Positions 8,895 to 18,282 of a stretch of DNA of 64,000 nucleotides are shown in pieces; within the stretch, counting starts at the first letter, position 1; the number at the start of each line of letters is the position of its first letter. Source of the stretch: an uncultured Lachnospiraceae bacterium (lineage in GTDB: Bacteria; Bacillota; Clostridia; Lachnospirales; Lachnospiraceae); NCBI GenBank assembly GCA_902779575.1, contig CACZBW010000007.1, positions 61,234 to 125,233 on the forward strand. Direction: 5' to 3'. The notes below the pieces were generated by a model. The model saw only the letters and a list, made by a program, of their open reading frames with translations. It had not been told where the DNA came from and ran no database searches. A program made the translations under genes and the position numbers.

Positions 8895-9773
8895 ATGAAT
8901 GAAAATGAAAAGAAATCTTTTTTTACCTCTGAAGACCTGAAACGAATTTTGCTCTGCATTCTTTCAGGTACCGTAATGGCTGTAAACCTCAGAACCTTTG
9001 TCAGGACGGGGGGGCTGTTCCCCGGCGGAATGGCCGGACTGTCCACCCTTCTGCAGGGGGTCGGCGAGAAGTTCTGGGGCGTGTCGATCCCTTACGGTAA
9101 TATTTACATGGTCCTGAATGTCTTTCCGATCCTGCTCGGTTTTCTGAAAGTGGGAAAGAAGTTCACGGGCTATTCCTGCATCACGATTGTGCTGGTTGCG
9201 GTTCTGACTGATCTGATCCCGGCCTATACGATTACCTATGATATCCTCCTGATTTCCGTTTTCGGCGGAATTATCAACGGAGCGGCGGTCGCGATCGCGC
9301 TGCATGCCGGCGCGACGACGGGAGGCACCGATTTTATAGCGGCTTACATTTCCGAGCATCTGGGGATGGACGGATTTACCTGCGTGCTGGTCTTCAACGC
9401 CGTCATGCTCTGTACGGCGGGCCTTCTGTTCGGCTGGGAGAGAGCCCTCTATTCCATCATTTTCCAGTATGCCTCCACGCAGATCATCCACCTGCTCAAT
9501 AACCGTTATAAGAAGAATACGCTTCTGATCATCACGGATTATCCGGAGGAGATGATCCGCTGCCTGAACAGGGACGTCCGGCACGGCGTTACGGAGATGC
9601 ATGTTATGGGAACCTATAAAGAACAGGAGAGAACCATGCTGTACTCCGTAATCTCAAACTCCGAGCTGAAGATGGTGCTCAGGGATCTGCATGAGACAGA
9701 CCCGCATGCTTTTATCAACGTCATCAAGACCGAGCAGGTGAACGGGCGCTTCTATATCAAGCCGAATGACTGA
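8895..9773 (+). CDS. YitT family membrane protein (DUF161/DUF2179)
   Basis: The first ~200 residues form five or six hydrophobic segments typical of YitT proteins, including a Gly-rich turn (TGGLFPGGMAGLS) and a second one (HAGATTGGTDFIA). The last ~85 residues form the soluble DUF2179 domain (GVTEMHVMGTYKEQERTML... FINVIK). The family is widespread in Firmicutes and poorly characterised; transport is suspected. I start at ATG 8895, preceded by AGAAAGG, giving 292 aa; upstream in-frame sequence is Arg/Pro-rich and unlikely to be coding. It stands as a single gene. Confidence 0.9.
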   Translation: MNENEKKSFFTSEDLKRILLCILSGTVMAVNLRTFVRTGGLFPGGMAGLSTLLQGVGEKFWGVSIPYGNIYMVLNVFPILLGFLKVGKKFTGYSCITIVLVAVLTDLIPAYTITYDILLISVFGGIINGAAVAIALHAGATTGGTDFIAAYISEHLGMDGFTCVLVFNAVMLCTAGLLFGWERALYSIIFQYASTQIIHLLNNRYKKNTLLIITDYPEEMIRCLNRDVRHGVTEMHVMGTYKEQERTMLYSVISNSELKMVLRDLHETDPHAFINVIKTEQVNGRFYIKPND

Positions 9774-9791
9774 GTCTGAGGGAATTATTTC

Positions 9792-9837
9792 CGCCCCGGC
9801 TGGATTGCGTCCGGGCGCACGGCAGCTTCGGCTGCCG
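9792..9837. repeat. Short dispersed intergenic repeat with hairpin
   Basis: 29 bases at 9792-9820 match 33733-33761 at 24 positions, both starting CGCCCCGGCTG. Here it is followed by a UUCG-capped 7-bp hairpin (9820-9837). It lies in the gap after the yitT-like gene. Confidence 0.5.
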
Positions 9838-9913
9838 GATTTCATCAGTGCGCCTGCAGTATCCGCGCGGCAAAGTATGGAACAGGGAGATCAGGAAGGA
9901 CAGGCGGAAGAGC

Positions 9914-10606
9914 ATGACAGAGATGAGGAAGATCGCTGAGATTCACAGCGATTTTGATGAGAAATTCGGGATTCCGCGGCAGAGCGGCCTGATAGAGGAA
10001 CTGAAGGCGGAGATCATCTTTGAACCCGGCTTCCGGGATCCGAACTGCTTCGCGGGGCTGGAGGACTTTACTCATATCTGGCTTCTCTGGGAGTTTTCCG
10101 GCAATCCGAAGGGGAAATGGTCCCCCAAGGTTCTCCCGCCAAGACTGGGCGGGAAAAAGCATATGGGCGTTTTTGCCACCAGATCCCCGTTCAGGCCGAA
10201 TCCGATCGGTCTGTCCTGTGTGAAGCTGGATTCCGTCGAGATGCGGGAACATGTGGGTCCGGTCCTTCATGTGTCCGGAGCGGACCTTTTAAACGGCACG
10301 CCGATCTATGATATCAAGCCCTATATCAGCTACACAGACTGCCATCCGGAAGCGGTAAGCGGATTCGCGGAAGCTGTGAAGGAGTATGCGCTCGAAGTGG
10401 TATTTCCGGAGGAGCTTCTTCAGATTCTTCCCGAAGACAAGCGCGGGGCGGCAATCCGGATTCTGGAGCAGGACCCGAGACCGGCCTATCAGAATGACCC
10501 CGGCCGCCGCTACGGAACCGCCTATGCGGGCTATGATATCCGTTTTCACGTGCGGGAAGGGGTGCTGACGGTCTGCGAAGTGGTGCCATACAGAAAAAAG
10601 ATATGA
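9914..10606 (+). CDS. trmO: tRNA (N6-threonylcarbamoyladenosine37-N6)-methyltransferase TrmO
   Basis: The 230-aa protein matches the TsaA/YaeB/TrmO family, which uses S-adenosylmethionine to methylate t6A37 in a threonine tRNA. The N-terminal beta-barrel domain is clear: FGIPRQSGL, FEPGF, LEDFTHIWLLWEF, GVFATRSPFRPNPIGLS and YDIKPYISYTD. A C-terminal domain of about 80 residues follows (PRPAYQND, YDIRFHV). I chose ATG 9914, which gives the usual family N-terminus; GGCGG lies upstream. The next gene starts 12 bp after the stop, so the two may be cotranscribed. Confidence 0.92.
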   Translation: MTEMRKIAEIHSDFDEKFGIPRQSGLIEELKAEIIFEPGFRDPNCFAGLEDFTHIWLLWEFSGNPKGKWSPKVLPPRLGGKKHMGVFATRSPFRPNPIGLSCVKLDSVEMREHVGPVLHVSGADLLNGTPIYDIKPYISYTDCHPEAVSGFAEAVKEYALEVVFPEELLQILPEDKRGAAIRILEQDPRPAYQNDPGRRYGTAYAGYDIRFHVREGVLTVCEVVPYRKKI

Positions 10607-10618
10607 GTAAGGAAACGA

Positions 10619-11689
10619 ATGGATTGTGTAGAGTATATTGACTGCGGCGAATATCTGATTCTTTACCGCATGTACGGGGACGGGGCGGAAGCCTGGGTTC
10701 CGGCTTTCGTGGACGGAAAGCCGGTCAGGGAGCTGGCGGACCATCTGTTTGCGGAGGAAGCCTCCGGACGCTACCGTCCTGACCGGATCCGGACGGCTGT
10801 GCGGGTGGGGGATGATTACATCCGGACTGAGACCCTGCCTTCCGGAGAGGAGGCGCTCTGCGCCGGCCGGCTCCGCCTTGTGGAGATACCGGAGGGCGTG
10901 GAAGCGATCGGGAACTACGCCTTCTACGGCTGCTATTACCTGAGAGAGATCCGCTTCCCCGTAAGCCTGCGGCGGATCGGGAGCGGGCTGTTTACAGCCT
11001 GCCCGGCGATTCAGCGCATGGTCTTTGAAAGCGCCGACGGCGGAACGCCGCCTCTTCTGGGGGAGATCACCGGAGCCGTGACTTACGAGCTGGAGGTGCG
11101 CGTAAGCCTTAGAGGAAGAGAACTCTGGCGCCTGCTGTTTCCGGAATATTTTGAAGAATCAAAAGAGAATACCCCGGCCAGGATTATCGAGATTATCTGG
11201 CACGGGATGGGATATCAGTACAGAAACTGCTTCCTGGACCGGCAGATCCAGTTCCGCAGATATGACGGGCTTTTCCCGCTCTCCATAGCGCAGGAAAGCC
11301 CGGAGACCTGCAGACGGATCGCGATGGACCGCCTGCGGTCTGTGCGGCTGCCGGACAGGGATTTCGGCATGGACGAAGATCCGGATCTTCGTGCTTTCCG
11401 GGAGCGGGCGCTTAAGGACTGCAGGGTGGCTGAGACTGACAGGATCCGCTATGTGGAATATCTGCGGGAGGATCCTGCGGCACTGGCCGGGGAAATCCTG
11501 AAGCAGCAGGAGGAGCCGCCGGCGGAGGAGCTGAAGGTTCTGGATGCGGCCGGCTTTTTTACGGAAGAAAATATCAGCTGCTTTATCGGCCGGGCTTCGC
11601 TTGAAGGGAAGGCGGACGCGGTCAGTTTTCTGATGAATGTCCGGCGGCAGCGCTTCCGCAGGAACAGCAGTCAGAAATATGAATTCTAA
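10619..11689 (+). CDS. LRR_5 (BspA-like) repeat protein
   Basis: The 356-aa protein contains about two BspA-type leucine-rich units around residues 80-135 (VEIPEGVEAIGNYAFYGC, then LREIRFPVSLRRIGSGLF). No signal peptide or membrane segment is visible, unlike most BspA surface proteins, so it is probably cytoplasmic. The rest is Arg/Glu-rich with no domain I recognise; the C-terminal region may be an ankyrin-like helical repeat. AAGGAA sits just before ATG 10619. It precedes a VWA protein and a MoxR-type ATPase in the same direction, which suggests a partner role in that module. Confidence 0.7.
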   Translation: MDCVEYIDCGEYLILYRMYGDGAEAWVPAFVDGKPVRELADHLFAEEASGRYRPDRIRTAVRVGDDYIRTETLPSGEEALCAGRLRLVEIPEGVEAIGNYAFYGCYYLREIRFPVSLRRIGSGLFTACPAIQRMVFESADGGTPPLLGEITGAVTYELEVRVSLRGRELWRLLFPEYFEESKENTPARIIEIIWHGMGYQYRNCFLDRQIQFRRYDGLFPLSIAQESPETCRRIAMDRLRSVRLPDRDFGMDEDPDLRAFRERALKDCRVAETDRIRYVEYLREDPAALAGEILKQQEEPPAEELKVLDAAGFFTEENISCFIGRASLEGKADAVSFLMNVRRQRFRRNSSQKYEF

Positions 11690-11829
11690 AGAAGCAGCAG
11701 GGAGATCTTCTGATGATTGAAAGACCGGCTGGATCAGCAGGGCCGGTCTGAATGATATACCGGCTGGACTAAAAACAGGGACCGTTCTGACGGGAATTTT
11801 AAACCGGACAGGGAGAACAGGGGCAGGAG

Positions 11830-13203
11830 ATGAAGACCGGAGAAGACATCGCGCGGCGCTTTACCGAAGTCTCGAGAGAGATTCTGGAAAGCAGCAGAAA
11901 TGAGCTGTATTTTTATATGCGCTATCTGGGACTTGCCCTTTCCGGCCTGGACTTTGTCATAACGACGGATCTTCCCGGAATCGGTACGGACGGGGCGAGC
12001 CTGGTTGTTAATCCGAAAATTCTTGCGGATCTGTACCAGAAAGACCGCCGGCTGGTCACGCGGATTTACCTGCATGAAGTCTACCACTGCCTCTTCCGCC
12101 ATATTTTCAGGAAGATGCCCCGGCAGCAGGATTACTGGATGCTGGCCTGCGACATGGCTGTTGAATTTCTGATCGACAGCGGCGACGGCAGGGCGGTCCG
12201 GATGCCCAGAAGCCGCTACCGGATGCATGTGCGCTCCTTCTATGAAAAGCAGGTGAAGGTGCTGAATGCGGAGAGCATTTACCGTGCGCTCTGCAGGGTG
12301 AATCCGGATGAAAATGAAATCGCCCGCCTCCGCCGGGAATTCTGTGTGGACGATCACAGTCTCTGGCCATCCCGGCAGCCGGACCGGAATCCAGAGCTTC
12401 CGCCTTCCGCCGCGAAACTGAAGGATAAATGGGATGACATTTCCAGAAAGACGCAGACGGAGATGGAATCCTTTTCGAAGGATACCTCCAGGGGAGCGCA
12501 GGACCTGCTTGAGCAGACGAAAGTTGAGAACAGGGAGCGCTATGACTACCAGTCCTTCCTGCGGAAATTCGCGGTTCTCAGGGAGGAGATGCATGTGGAC
12601 GACGATTCCTTCGACTATGTGCTTTACACCTACGGGCTGAATTTCTACGGCAATATGCCCCTGATTGAGCCGCTGGAGATGAGGGAGGTAAAGAAGATCG
12701 AAGAATTCGTGATCGTCGTGGACGTGTCCATGTCCGTTTCCGGCCCCCTGGTACACACATTTCTGGAACAGACCTACAATGTGCTGAGCGAATCGGAGAG
12801 CTTCCTGAAGAAAGTGAACATCCGGATTCTGCAGTGCGACGAGGAGGTCCGGTCGGATGTGCGGATCCACTCAAAAAAAGAGCTGGAGCAGTATATGGAA
12901 CACTTCGAGCTGACAGGCGGCGGTGGGACGGATTTCCGGCCGGCATTTGCCTATGTGGACCGGCTCATCCGGGAGAAGGAGTTCGTAAACCTGAAAGGGC
13001 TTCTGTATTTTACGGACGGTTACGGGATCTACCCGCGGAAAAAGCCGTCCTACGACACGGCTTTTATTTTCTGTGAGGAAGATTATGAGGACAGGAATGT
13101 TCCGCCCTGGGCGATCCGGCTGATCCTTCCCAGGCAGGACCTGGAACCGGATAATGAGATGAGGGAAGACTTCCGCTTTGTCTGGGATGACGGCGATGGC
13201 TGA
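11830..13203 (+). CDS. DUF2201-like HExxH metallopeptidase-like / VWA protein
   Basis: The 457-aa protein has two parts. The N-terminal half resembles the DUF2201 putative metallopeptidase region, with HEVYH at 82-86 inside IYLHEVYHCLFRH and LACDMAVEFLID after it. The C-terminal half is a von Willebrand A-like domain with the metal-ion adhesion motif DVSMS (298-302) and a later GGGGTDFRPAF. Such proteins usually pair with MoxR AAA+ ATPases, as here; the pair is thought to work like a chaperone or metal-insertion machine. Whether the HExxH site is catalytic is unknown. An aggag-type ribosome binding site is immediately upstream. Confidence 0.82.
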   Translation: MKTGEDIARRFTEVSREILESSRNELYFYMRYLGLALSGLDFVITTDLPGIGTDGASLVVNPKILADLYQKDRRLVTRIYLHEVYHCLFRHIFRKMPRQQDYWMLACDMAVEFLIDSGDGRAVRMPRSRYRMHVRSFYEKQVKVLNAESIYRALCRVNPDENEIARLRREFCVDDHSLWPSRQPDRNPELPPSAAKLKDKWDDISRKTQTEMESFSKDTSRGAQDLLEQTKVENRERYDYQSFLRKFAVLREEMHVDDDSFDYVLYTYGLNFYGNMPLIEPLEMREVKKIEEFVIVVDVSMSVSGPLVHTFLEQTYNVLSESESFLKKVNIRILQCDEEVRSDVRIHSKKELEQYMEHFELTGGGGTDFRPAFAYVDRLIREKEFVNLKGLLYFTDGYGIYPRKKPSYDTAFIFCEEDYEDRNVPPWAIRLILPRQDLEPDNEMREDFRFVWDDGDG

Positions 13204-13395
13204 CAGACCGGGAGAATCCCTGCAGATAGCCGGTATCAGTCCGCGGACAATCGTGACAGCTGAAACGAAAGAGAAACGCTTCACGGACTGCAGCCTTTGT
13301 CTTCGGACAATTACAGAGCCCGGGAAGCGGGAGAATCCCGCATACGGAGAGAACTGCGCGCTTCAGGCGCATGACAGGCACAGAAGGAAGAACAG

Positions 13396-15039
13396 ATGAA
13401 CATCAAACGCGCGAAACAGGAGATCAGGGATACGATCGAGGCGTATCTGGCAAAGGACGAATTCGGGGCGTACCGGATTCCGGAGATCCGGCAGCGTCCG
13501 GTTCTGCTGATGGGGCCTCCGGGCATCGGAAAAACCCAGATTATGGAGCAGATTGCCTCGGAATGCGATATCGGCCTGGTGTCCTATACCATCACGCATC
13601 ATACCAGGCAGAGCGCGATCGGCCTTCCCTTTATCCGGGAGAAGGAATACGGCGGCAGGCCTTTTTCCGTCACGGAATATACGATGAGCGAGATCATCGC
13701 CTCCGTATACGACCGGATGGAACAGTCGGGAAAGAAGGAGGGAATCCTCTTTATCGATGAGATCAACTGTGTCTCGGAGACCCTGGCGCCCACCATGCTG
13801 CAGTTCCTGCAGTGCAAAAGCTTCGGAAACCAGAAGGTTCCGAAGGGCTGGATTATCGTCGCGGCGGGCAATCCGCCGGAGTACAACAAGTCGGTCAGAG
13901 ACTTTGATATCGTCACGCTGGACCGGGTCAGGGTGATTCCGCTGGAGGCGGACTTTGAGATCTGGAAGGAATACGCCTATGCCGTCGGGATCCACGGGGC
14001 CGTGATCGCATATCTGGATATTCACAGGGATCATTTCTACCGGATGGAAACGACGGTGGACGGAAAGCGATTTGTGACCGCCCGCGGCTGGGAGGACCTG
14101 TCGGAGCTGATCTGTGTCTGTGAAGGACTCGGAAAGAAAATCGATGAGGACGTGGTAGTCCAGTACATTCAGTATCCGCGGATTGCAAAGGACTTCTCCA
14201 ACTATCTGGAACTGTATTACAAGTATCAGAAGGATTATCAGACAGATGAGATCCTGTCCGGCAGAATCCGGCCCGGCACCCTGGAAAAACTGCGCTACGC
14301 TCCTTTTGACGAGAGGATCGAGATCGTCGGACTCCTGCTGTCGAGACTTGCGGGAGAATTCTCAGACAGCCGGGACGCGGACCGCGGCACGGGGGAACTC
14401 TACGGGGTTCTGAAGCAGTTCCGGGAGACGGCAGGAATTGCCGCGGGAACGCAAACCGGCGATATGGGCGGAACTGCTGCAGGAACGGAATCCGGCGATG
14501 CGGCAGGAGGTCCTGCAAAAGCGGAATCCGGAGAAATAGACGAGAAGAGACCGGCTCAGATTCTCCATACGCTGATTGAAGAGAAGAAAGAGCAGGTCCG
14601 CATGCGGATCGACGCGGGACAGAACGCGCGGGCGCTCGAGGCCCAGTACCGCGGCGTGTTCCAGACGCTTGAACACTATGAGCTGCTTCTGAAAGAAAGA
14701 GGAGGCAATCTTCCGGCGGAGGAAGCCTGGGAGATTCTCAGGCAGGCATTTGCGGGCGACAGGGAGAAGCTCAGGGAGAAGACAGAACGCACGTCAGAAA
14801 TGCTGGAGTATGCTTTCGACTTTATGGAGGCTGCTTTCGGGGAGAGTCAGGAGATGGTATTCTTTATCACCGAGCTTTCCGTGGATGTCCACGCGATGTG
14901 GTTTATCGGTGAAAATGACTGTCCGCGCTATTACCGCTACAATAAGGCGATCCTGTTTGAAGACCAGGGCGCAGGGGTGCGGAGACAGCTGGATGAGATC
15001 CGTTCCGGGATGAGAGGGAGCGGGAAAACAGCAAAATAG
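13396..15039 (+). CDS. MoxR-type AAA+ ATPase
   Basis: The 547-aa protein begins with an AAA_5/MoxR domain: Walker A GPPGIGKT (40-47), Walker B ILFIDE (117-122) and sensor 1 in VAAGNP (155-160). A helical lid follows to about residue 320. Then comes a low-complexity Gly/Ala/Thr/Glu linker with short imperfect repeats (AAGTQTGD, AAGTESGD) at about 350-385, and a helical C-terminal part. It is expected to use ATP to remodel a client together with the upstream VWA protein. A 192-bp gap separates them; GAAGGAAGAAC precedes the ATG. A 12-bp hairpin at 15055-15089 follows the stop. Confidence 0.85.
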   Translation: MNIKRAKQEIRDTIEAYLAKDEFGAYRIPEIRQRPVLLMGPPGIGKTQIMEQIASECDIGLVSYTITHHTRQSAIGLPFIREKEYGGRPFSVTEYTMSEIIASVYDRMEQSGKKEGILFIDEINCVSETLAPTMLQFLQCKSFGNQKVPKGWIIVAAGNPPEYNKSVRDFDIVTLDRVRVIPLEADFEIWKEYAYAVGIHGAVIAYLDIHRDHFYRMETTVDGKRFVTARGWEDLSELICVCEGLGKKIDEDVVVQYIQYPRIAKDFSNYLELYYKYQKDYQTDEILSGRIRPGTLEKLRYAPFDERIEIVGLLLSRLAGEFSDSRDADRGTGELYGVLKQFRETAGIAAGTQTGDMGGTAAGTESGDAAGGPAKAESGEIDEKRPAQILHTLIEEKKEQVRMRIDAGQNARALEAQYRGVFQTLEHYELLLKERGGNLPAEEAWEILRQAFAGDREKLREKTERTSEMLEYAFDFMEAAFGESQEMVFFITELSVDVHAMWFIGENDCPRYYRYNKAILFEDQGAGVRRQLDEIRSGMRGSGKTAK

Positions 15040-15054
15040 AGGAACAGAGAAACG

Positions 15055-15089
15055 AGCAGAGCCATGAGCGGTGTGCCCATGGCTCTGCT
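15055..15089. terminator. Hairpin between moxR-like and PBP genes
   Basis: A perfect 12-bp stem (AGCAGAGCCATG/CATGGCTCTGCT) with an 11-base loop lies just after the ATPase stop. It lacks a clear T-run on either strand, so it may terminate weakly or only protect 3' ends. Confidence 0.5.
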
Positions 15090-15215
15090 GCTGTTCAGAA
15101 CGATGTTTTGCGAACCTGTGATTTCAGCCGCGGAAGAAGGGAGATCTGCCTTTTCTGACCGGTCCGTACGTACATATTATTCACGGCTCTCCGCGCTTTC
15201 GGCAGGAAGCTGTCT

Positions 15216-18104
15216 TTACGGCTGAGCGGGAGGAATATTGTTCAGGATCTCGATGACAGCCTGACTCTGGTCAGAGGCCTGATTCTGGCTCTGTCCCGTA
15301 TTCTGGCTGATGTCCGCTTCCTGGCCCTGCGGTTCCTCCAGATACCAGGTACCCTGTGGGGACTGCGAAACGCCGGCGGTGTTATCCTGCCCGGGATTCA
15401 GGACGGTCTGGTCGGAGCTGTAGATCGTGATGCTGCCGCCCTGGGATGGCGCCGGGACCGGCTGCTGCTGTTCCGGATAGCTGCTTCCGCCGGACGGATC
15501 AGGGCCGGCAGGCTGTGTTCCGTTTCCTGCATTGTACTCCGGGGCGGATGTCCCGTTTTCTGCATTGAAACCGCTGACAGGCACAGTAGCTGAGCCGGGG
15601 GTGCCGGCAGATGTCCCGTTTCCGCTGTCAACCCGGTAGTCACTGCCGTTCGGATCAGGCGGGATATACGCGCTGTCCTCATTGTTGATCAGGAAAGCGG
15701 AACCGCCTTCAGCGCCTGATATGCTTCCTTCGACAGCAAGTCCGCCGTTTCCGTGGACGGAGCAGTAATAAGGCGGCTCTGTTCCGGCGGCGAAGGATTC
15801 GACATAGGTATCCGGGCAGCGGTCCGACGCGCACATAAGCGTTTCCCTGCACAGATTCACCTGCACGACGTCCTGAGCCGTATGGAAAGCCGTGATCTGC
15901 AGATCCTTATGGATCCCGTTCATGATGCTGTTCCAGAGTATTTTGCTGTAGCTGTGATAGATTCCGCTGTCCGGGAGCACGGCGTTATTGTCATATCCGC
16001 CCCAGATCCCGCAGGTATAATAGGGCGTGTAGCCGACAAACCAGGTGTCTTTGTAACCGGAAGTGGTGCCTGATTTGCCTGCGGCAGGCATGAGCCCGAG
16101 GTCGATATAGCCGTGGGCGGTGCCCTTCTCGTCCTCTATGACGCCGCGCATGGCGGCAGTGAGGAGGGCTGCAGTGCTCTCGCGTATGACTGTGCGGGAC
16201 TTCGGGTCGGTATTGTCCAGCACGACGTTTCCGTACTGATCCAGTACTTCCGTATAGAACTTCGGCGCCGTGTAGTGGCCCAGGCTGGCGATGCAGGCGT
16301 AGGCCGCCGTCAGGTCCAGATTCGTAACGCCTCTTGTCAGGCCTCCGAGCGCCAGGGTCTGGGTGATGTCGGTGAGGGTTTCGCTGCCGTTGTCGTAGGA
16401 TTCCACCAGACTGGAAATCCCGAAATGCTGCGCATATTTGAACCCGACATGCGGACCCAGTTCCGTCAGGCATTTTACAGCGACGACATTGACGGACTGT
16501 ACGATCGCGTCACGGATGGTGATCTCTCCCAGATAGCTCTGGTTTGAATTGCGTACAGGCGTACCGCCCTGATATTCGTAAGGCTCATCAACATAGGTTG
16601 ATATAAGCGTCTTATCCCCTTCGTTGAGGGCCGGCGCATAGGCGGTCAGGATCTTGAAGGTCGAGCCGGGCTGCCGGGTCGTATAGGAGGCCCGGTTCAG
16701 GGTCAGGCTGGCGTCCTTTGTACCGCGCCCGCCGACCAGGGCTTTCACAAGGCCGTTCGCCTGGTCAATGATGACACAGGAGGCCTGCGGCTGCGGGGTG
16801 ACGGTGACACGTTCCCCCAGGACTTTATCGCCTTCGGCTACAGTGGCTTCCCGGAAAGCCTGCGCGCTTGCCCGGGCTTCCTCTGTTGTCTGATACATCA
16901 GGTCAAAGGAAGGATCGGAAGTCCTCCGGATCCAGGCGCGCAGGTCATCATTGCCGTAATCCGTGATTTGCCCTGCCGCGTCCTGGACACTGAGCGCATA
17001 GTCGATGCCGACTTCGGTTCCGTCGGGGAAATTGGAAGGATCCGCGAAGGCTTTGTCGCAGACCGCCTGAATGGCGTCATCCTGGGCGGAGTAGATGCGC
17101 AGACCGCCGGAATATACCGCAAGGTAAGCCTGCTGCCAGCTGTATCCCTTCTCATTCTGCAGATCCTGGAGGACCTGGTCGATCAGGGCGTCCTGATAAT
17201 AGGTATAAACAGACGAGCTTGTGTCGACGCTCTGCTGGTTGTTCTGGATCCTGGAATAGACGTCGTCCGCAAGGGCTTCCTGATAGCGGGCCTCATCGAT
17301 GTAATTCTGCTCCAGCATAGCGTTCAGAACCAGTTTGCGCCTTGCGGCGTTCTTTTCGGGGTACACGATGGGGTTGTAGGCGGTCGGATTCTGAGTGATT
17401 CCGGCGATGACCGCCGCTTCGGACAGGGTAAGGTCCGATACGTTTTTGCCGAAATAGCGGTAAGAGGCGGCCTGGACCCCATAACAGCCTGCGCCGAGAT
17501 TGATCATGTTCAGGTAATTTTCCAGAATCTGGTTCTTTGTCATGATCTTTTCCAGCTTCAGGGCAAGGTACTGTTCCTGGATCTTCCGCGTCAGGCGCTC
17601 CTGGAAGCTGGATTCCCGGGTCCAGCCCGGAAAGACGCTGTTCTTGAGCAGCTGCTGGGTGATCGTGCTGGCTCCTTCCGAAAAGCTTCCCTTGCTGATC
17701 CCTCGGATGAAGGCGCGTACGATACCCTTCGGATCGATTCCTTTATGCTCGTAGAAGCGTTCGTCTTCAATCGCCACCACCGCGTGCTGCAGATCCTGCG
17801 GCACGGATGCCAGGCTGACGATATCCCTGTTGGCTTCCGGCAGAGTCAGCTTCTGGATCCGCTCTCCCGACTGGTTGTAAATGTAGGTGGCCGATCCGCT
17901 CGGCGCGAGAGCGGCGGTGGAAAGGTCGGGAGCCTCCGCAATGACGGATGAGACAACGCGGCTGGCGTAAATCCCGGCGCCGATCACGGCAGTCAGCAGC
18001 GCCAGAAGAGCCAGCTTAAGCAGTGTGCTGACAAGTTTCCGGAATATCTTCCTGCCCGTGTGCGGGGTCAACTTTTTTACCAGTGCCTGTTTTCCGTAAT
18101 TCAT
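15216..18104 (-). CDS. Class A penicillin-binding protein (PBP1a type)
   Basis: This bifunctional cell-wall synthase has one membrane anchor (about 28-47). The GT51 glycosyltransferase domain shows catalytic E113 in EDERFYEH and the TITQQLLKN and RKIQEQYLALKLEK motifs. The transpeptidase domain has STFK (S481, K484), SVN and KSGTT (677-681). The last ~170 residues are a Ser/Gly/Asn/Gln/Pro-rich tail outside the catalytic domains, probably extending into the wall. At 962 aa it is longer than many PBP1a proteins, mostly because of this tail. GGAGGGAG precedes the ATG. It polymerises lipid II and cross-links peptides on the outer face of the membrane. Confidence 0.95.
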   Translation of the reverse strand: MNYGKQALVKKLTPHTGRKIFRKLVSTLLKLALLALLTAVIGAGIYASRVVSSVIAEAPDLSTAALAPSGSATYIYNQSGERIQKLTLPEANRDIVSLASVPQDLQHAVVAIEDERFYEHKGIDPKGIVRAFIRGISKGSFSEGASTITQQLLKNSVFPGWTRESSFQERLTRKIQEQYLALKLEKIMTKNQILENYLNMINLGAGCYGVQAASYRYFGKNVSDLTLSEAAVIAGITQNPTAYNPIVYPEKNAARRKLVLNAMLEQNYIDEARYQEALADDVYSRIQNNQQSVDTSSSVYTYYQDALIDQVLQDLQNEKGYSWQQAYLAVYSGGLRIYSAQDDAIQAVCDKAFADPSNFPDGTEVGIDYALSVQDAAGQITDYGNDDLRAWIRRTSDPSFDLMYQTTEEARASAQAFREATVAEGDKVLGERVTVTPQPQASCVIIDQANGLVKALVGGRGTKDASLTLNRASYTTRQPGSTFKILTAYAPALNEGDKTLISTYVDEPYEYQGGTPVRNSNQSYLGEITIRDAIVQSVNVVAVKCLTELGPHVGFKYAQHFGISSLVESYDNGSETLTDITQTLALGGLTRGVTNLDLTAAYACIASLGHYTAPKFYTEVLDQYGNVVLDNTDPKSRTVIRESTAALLTAAMRGVIEDEKGTAHGYIDLGLMPAAGKSGTTSGYKDTWFVGYTPYYTCGIWGGYDNNAVLPDSGIYHSYSKILWNSIMNGIHKDLQITAFHTAQDVVQVNLCRETLMCASDRCPDTYVESFAAGTEPPYYCSVHGNGGLAVEGSISGAEGGSAFLINNEDSAYIPPDPNGSDYRVDSGNGTSAGTPGSATVPVSGFNAENGTSAPEYNAGNGTQPAGPDPSGGSSYPEQQQPVPAPSQGGSITIYSSDQTVLNPGQDNTAGVSQSPQGTWYLEEPQGQEADISQNTGQSQNQASDQSQAVIEILNNIPPAQP

Positions 18105-18282
18105 AAATCTCCCTCCATGCTGCGGACGCGCTATGCGGCGGCAGACCGAGTTGACGCAGTCCCTTTGGGTATTGTATAACTAAAAGGAAAAGAAACTCTT
18201 TGTTTTTTTCTTAAGAGTCGCTTATATTTTCTGACCTGCCGGAAGGGCAGGCCTGCGGATGCCCCAGCGGGACGGAGAGCGG

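Noticed and set aside
13178-13399. 73-aa frame between VWA and MoxR genes
   Set aside because: Overlaps the end of the VWA gene, has no Shine-Dalgarno and no family likeness.
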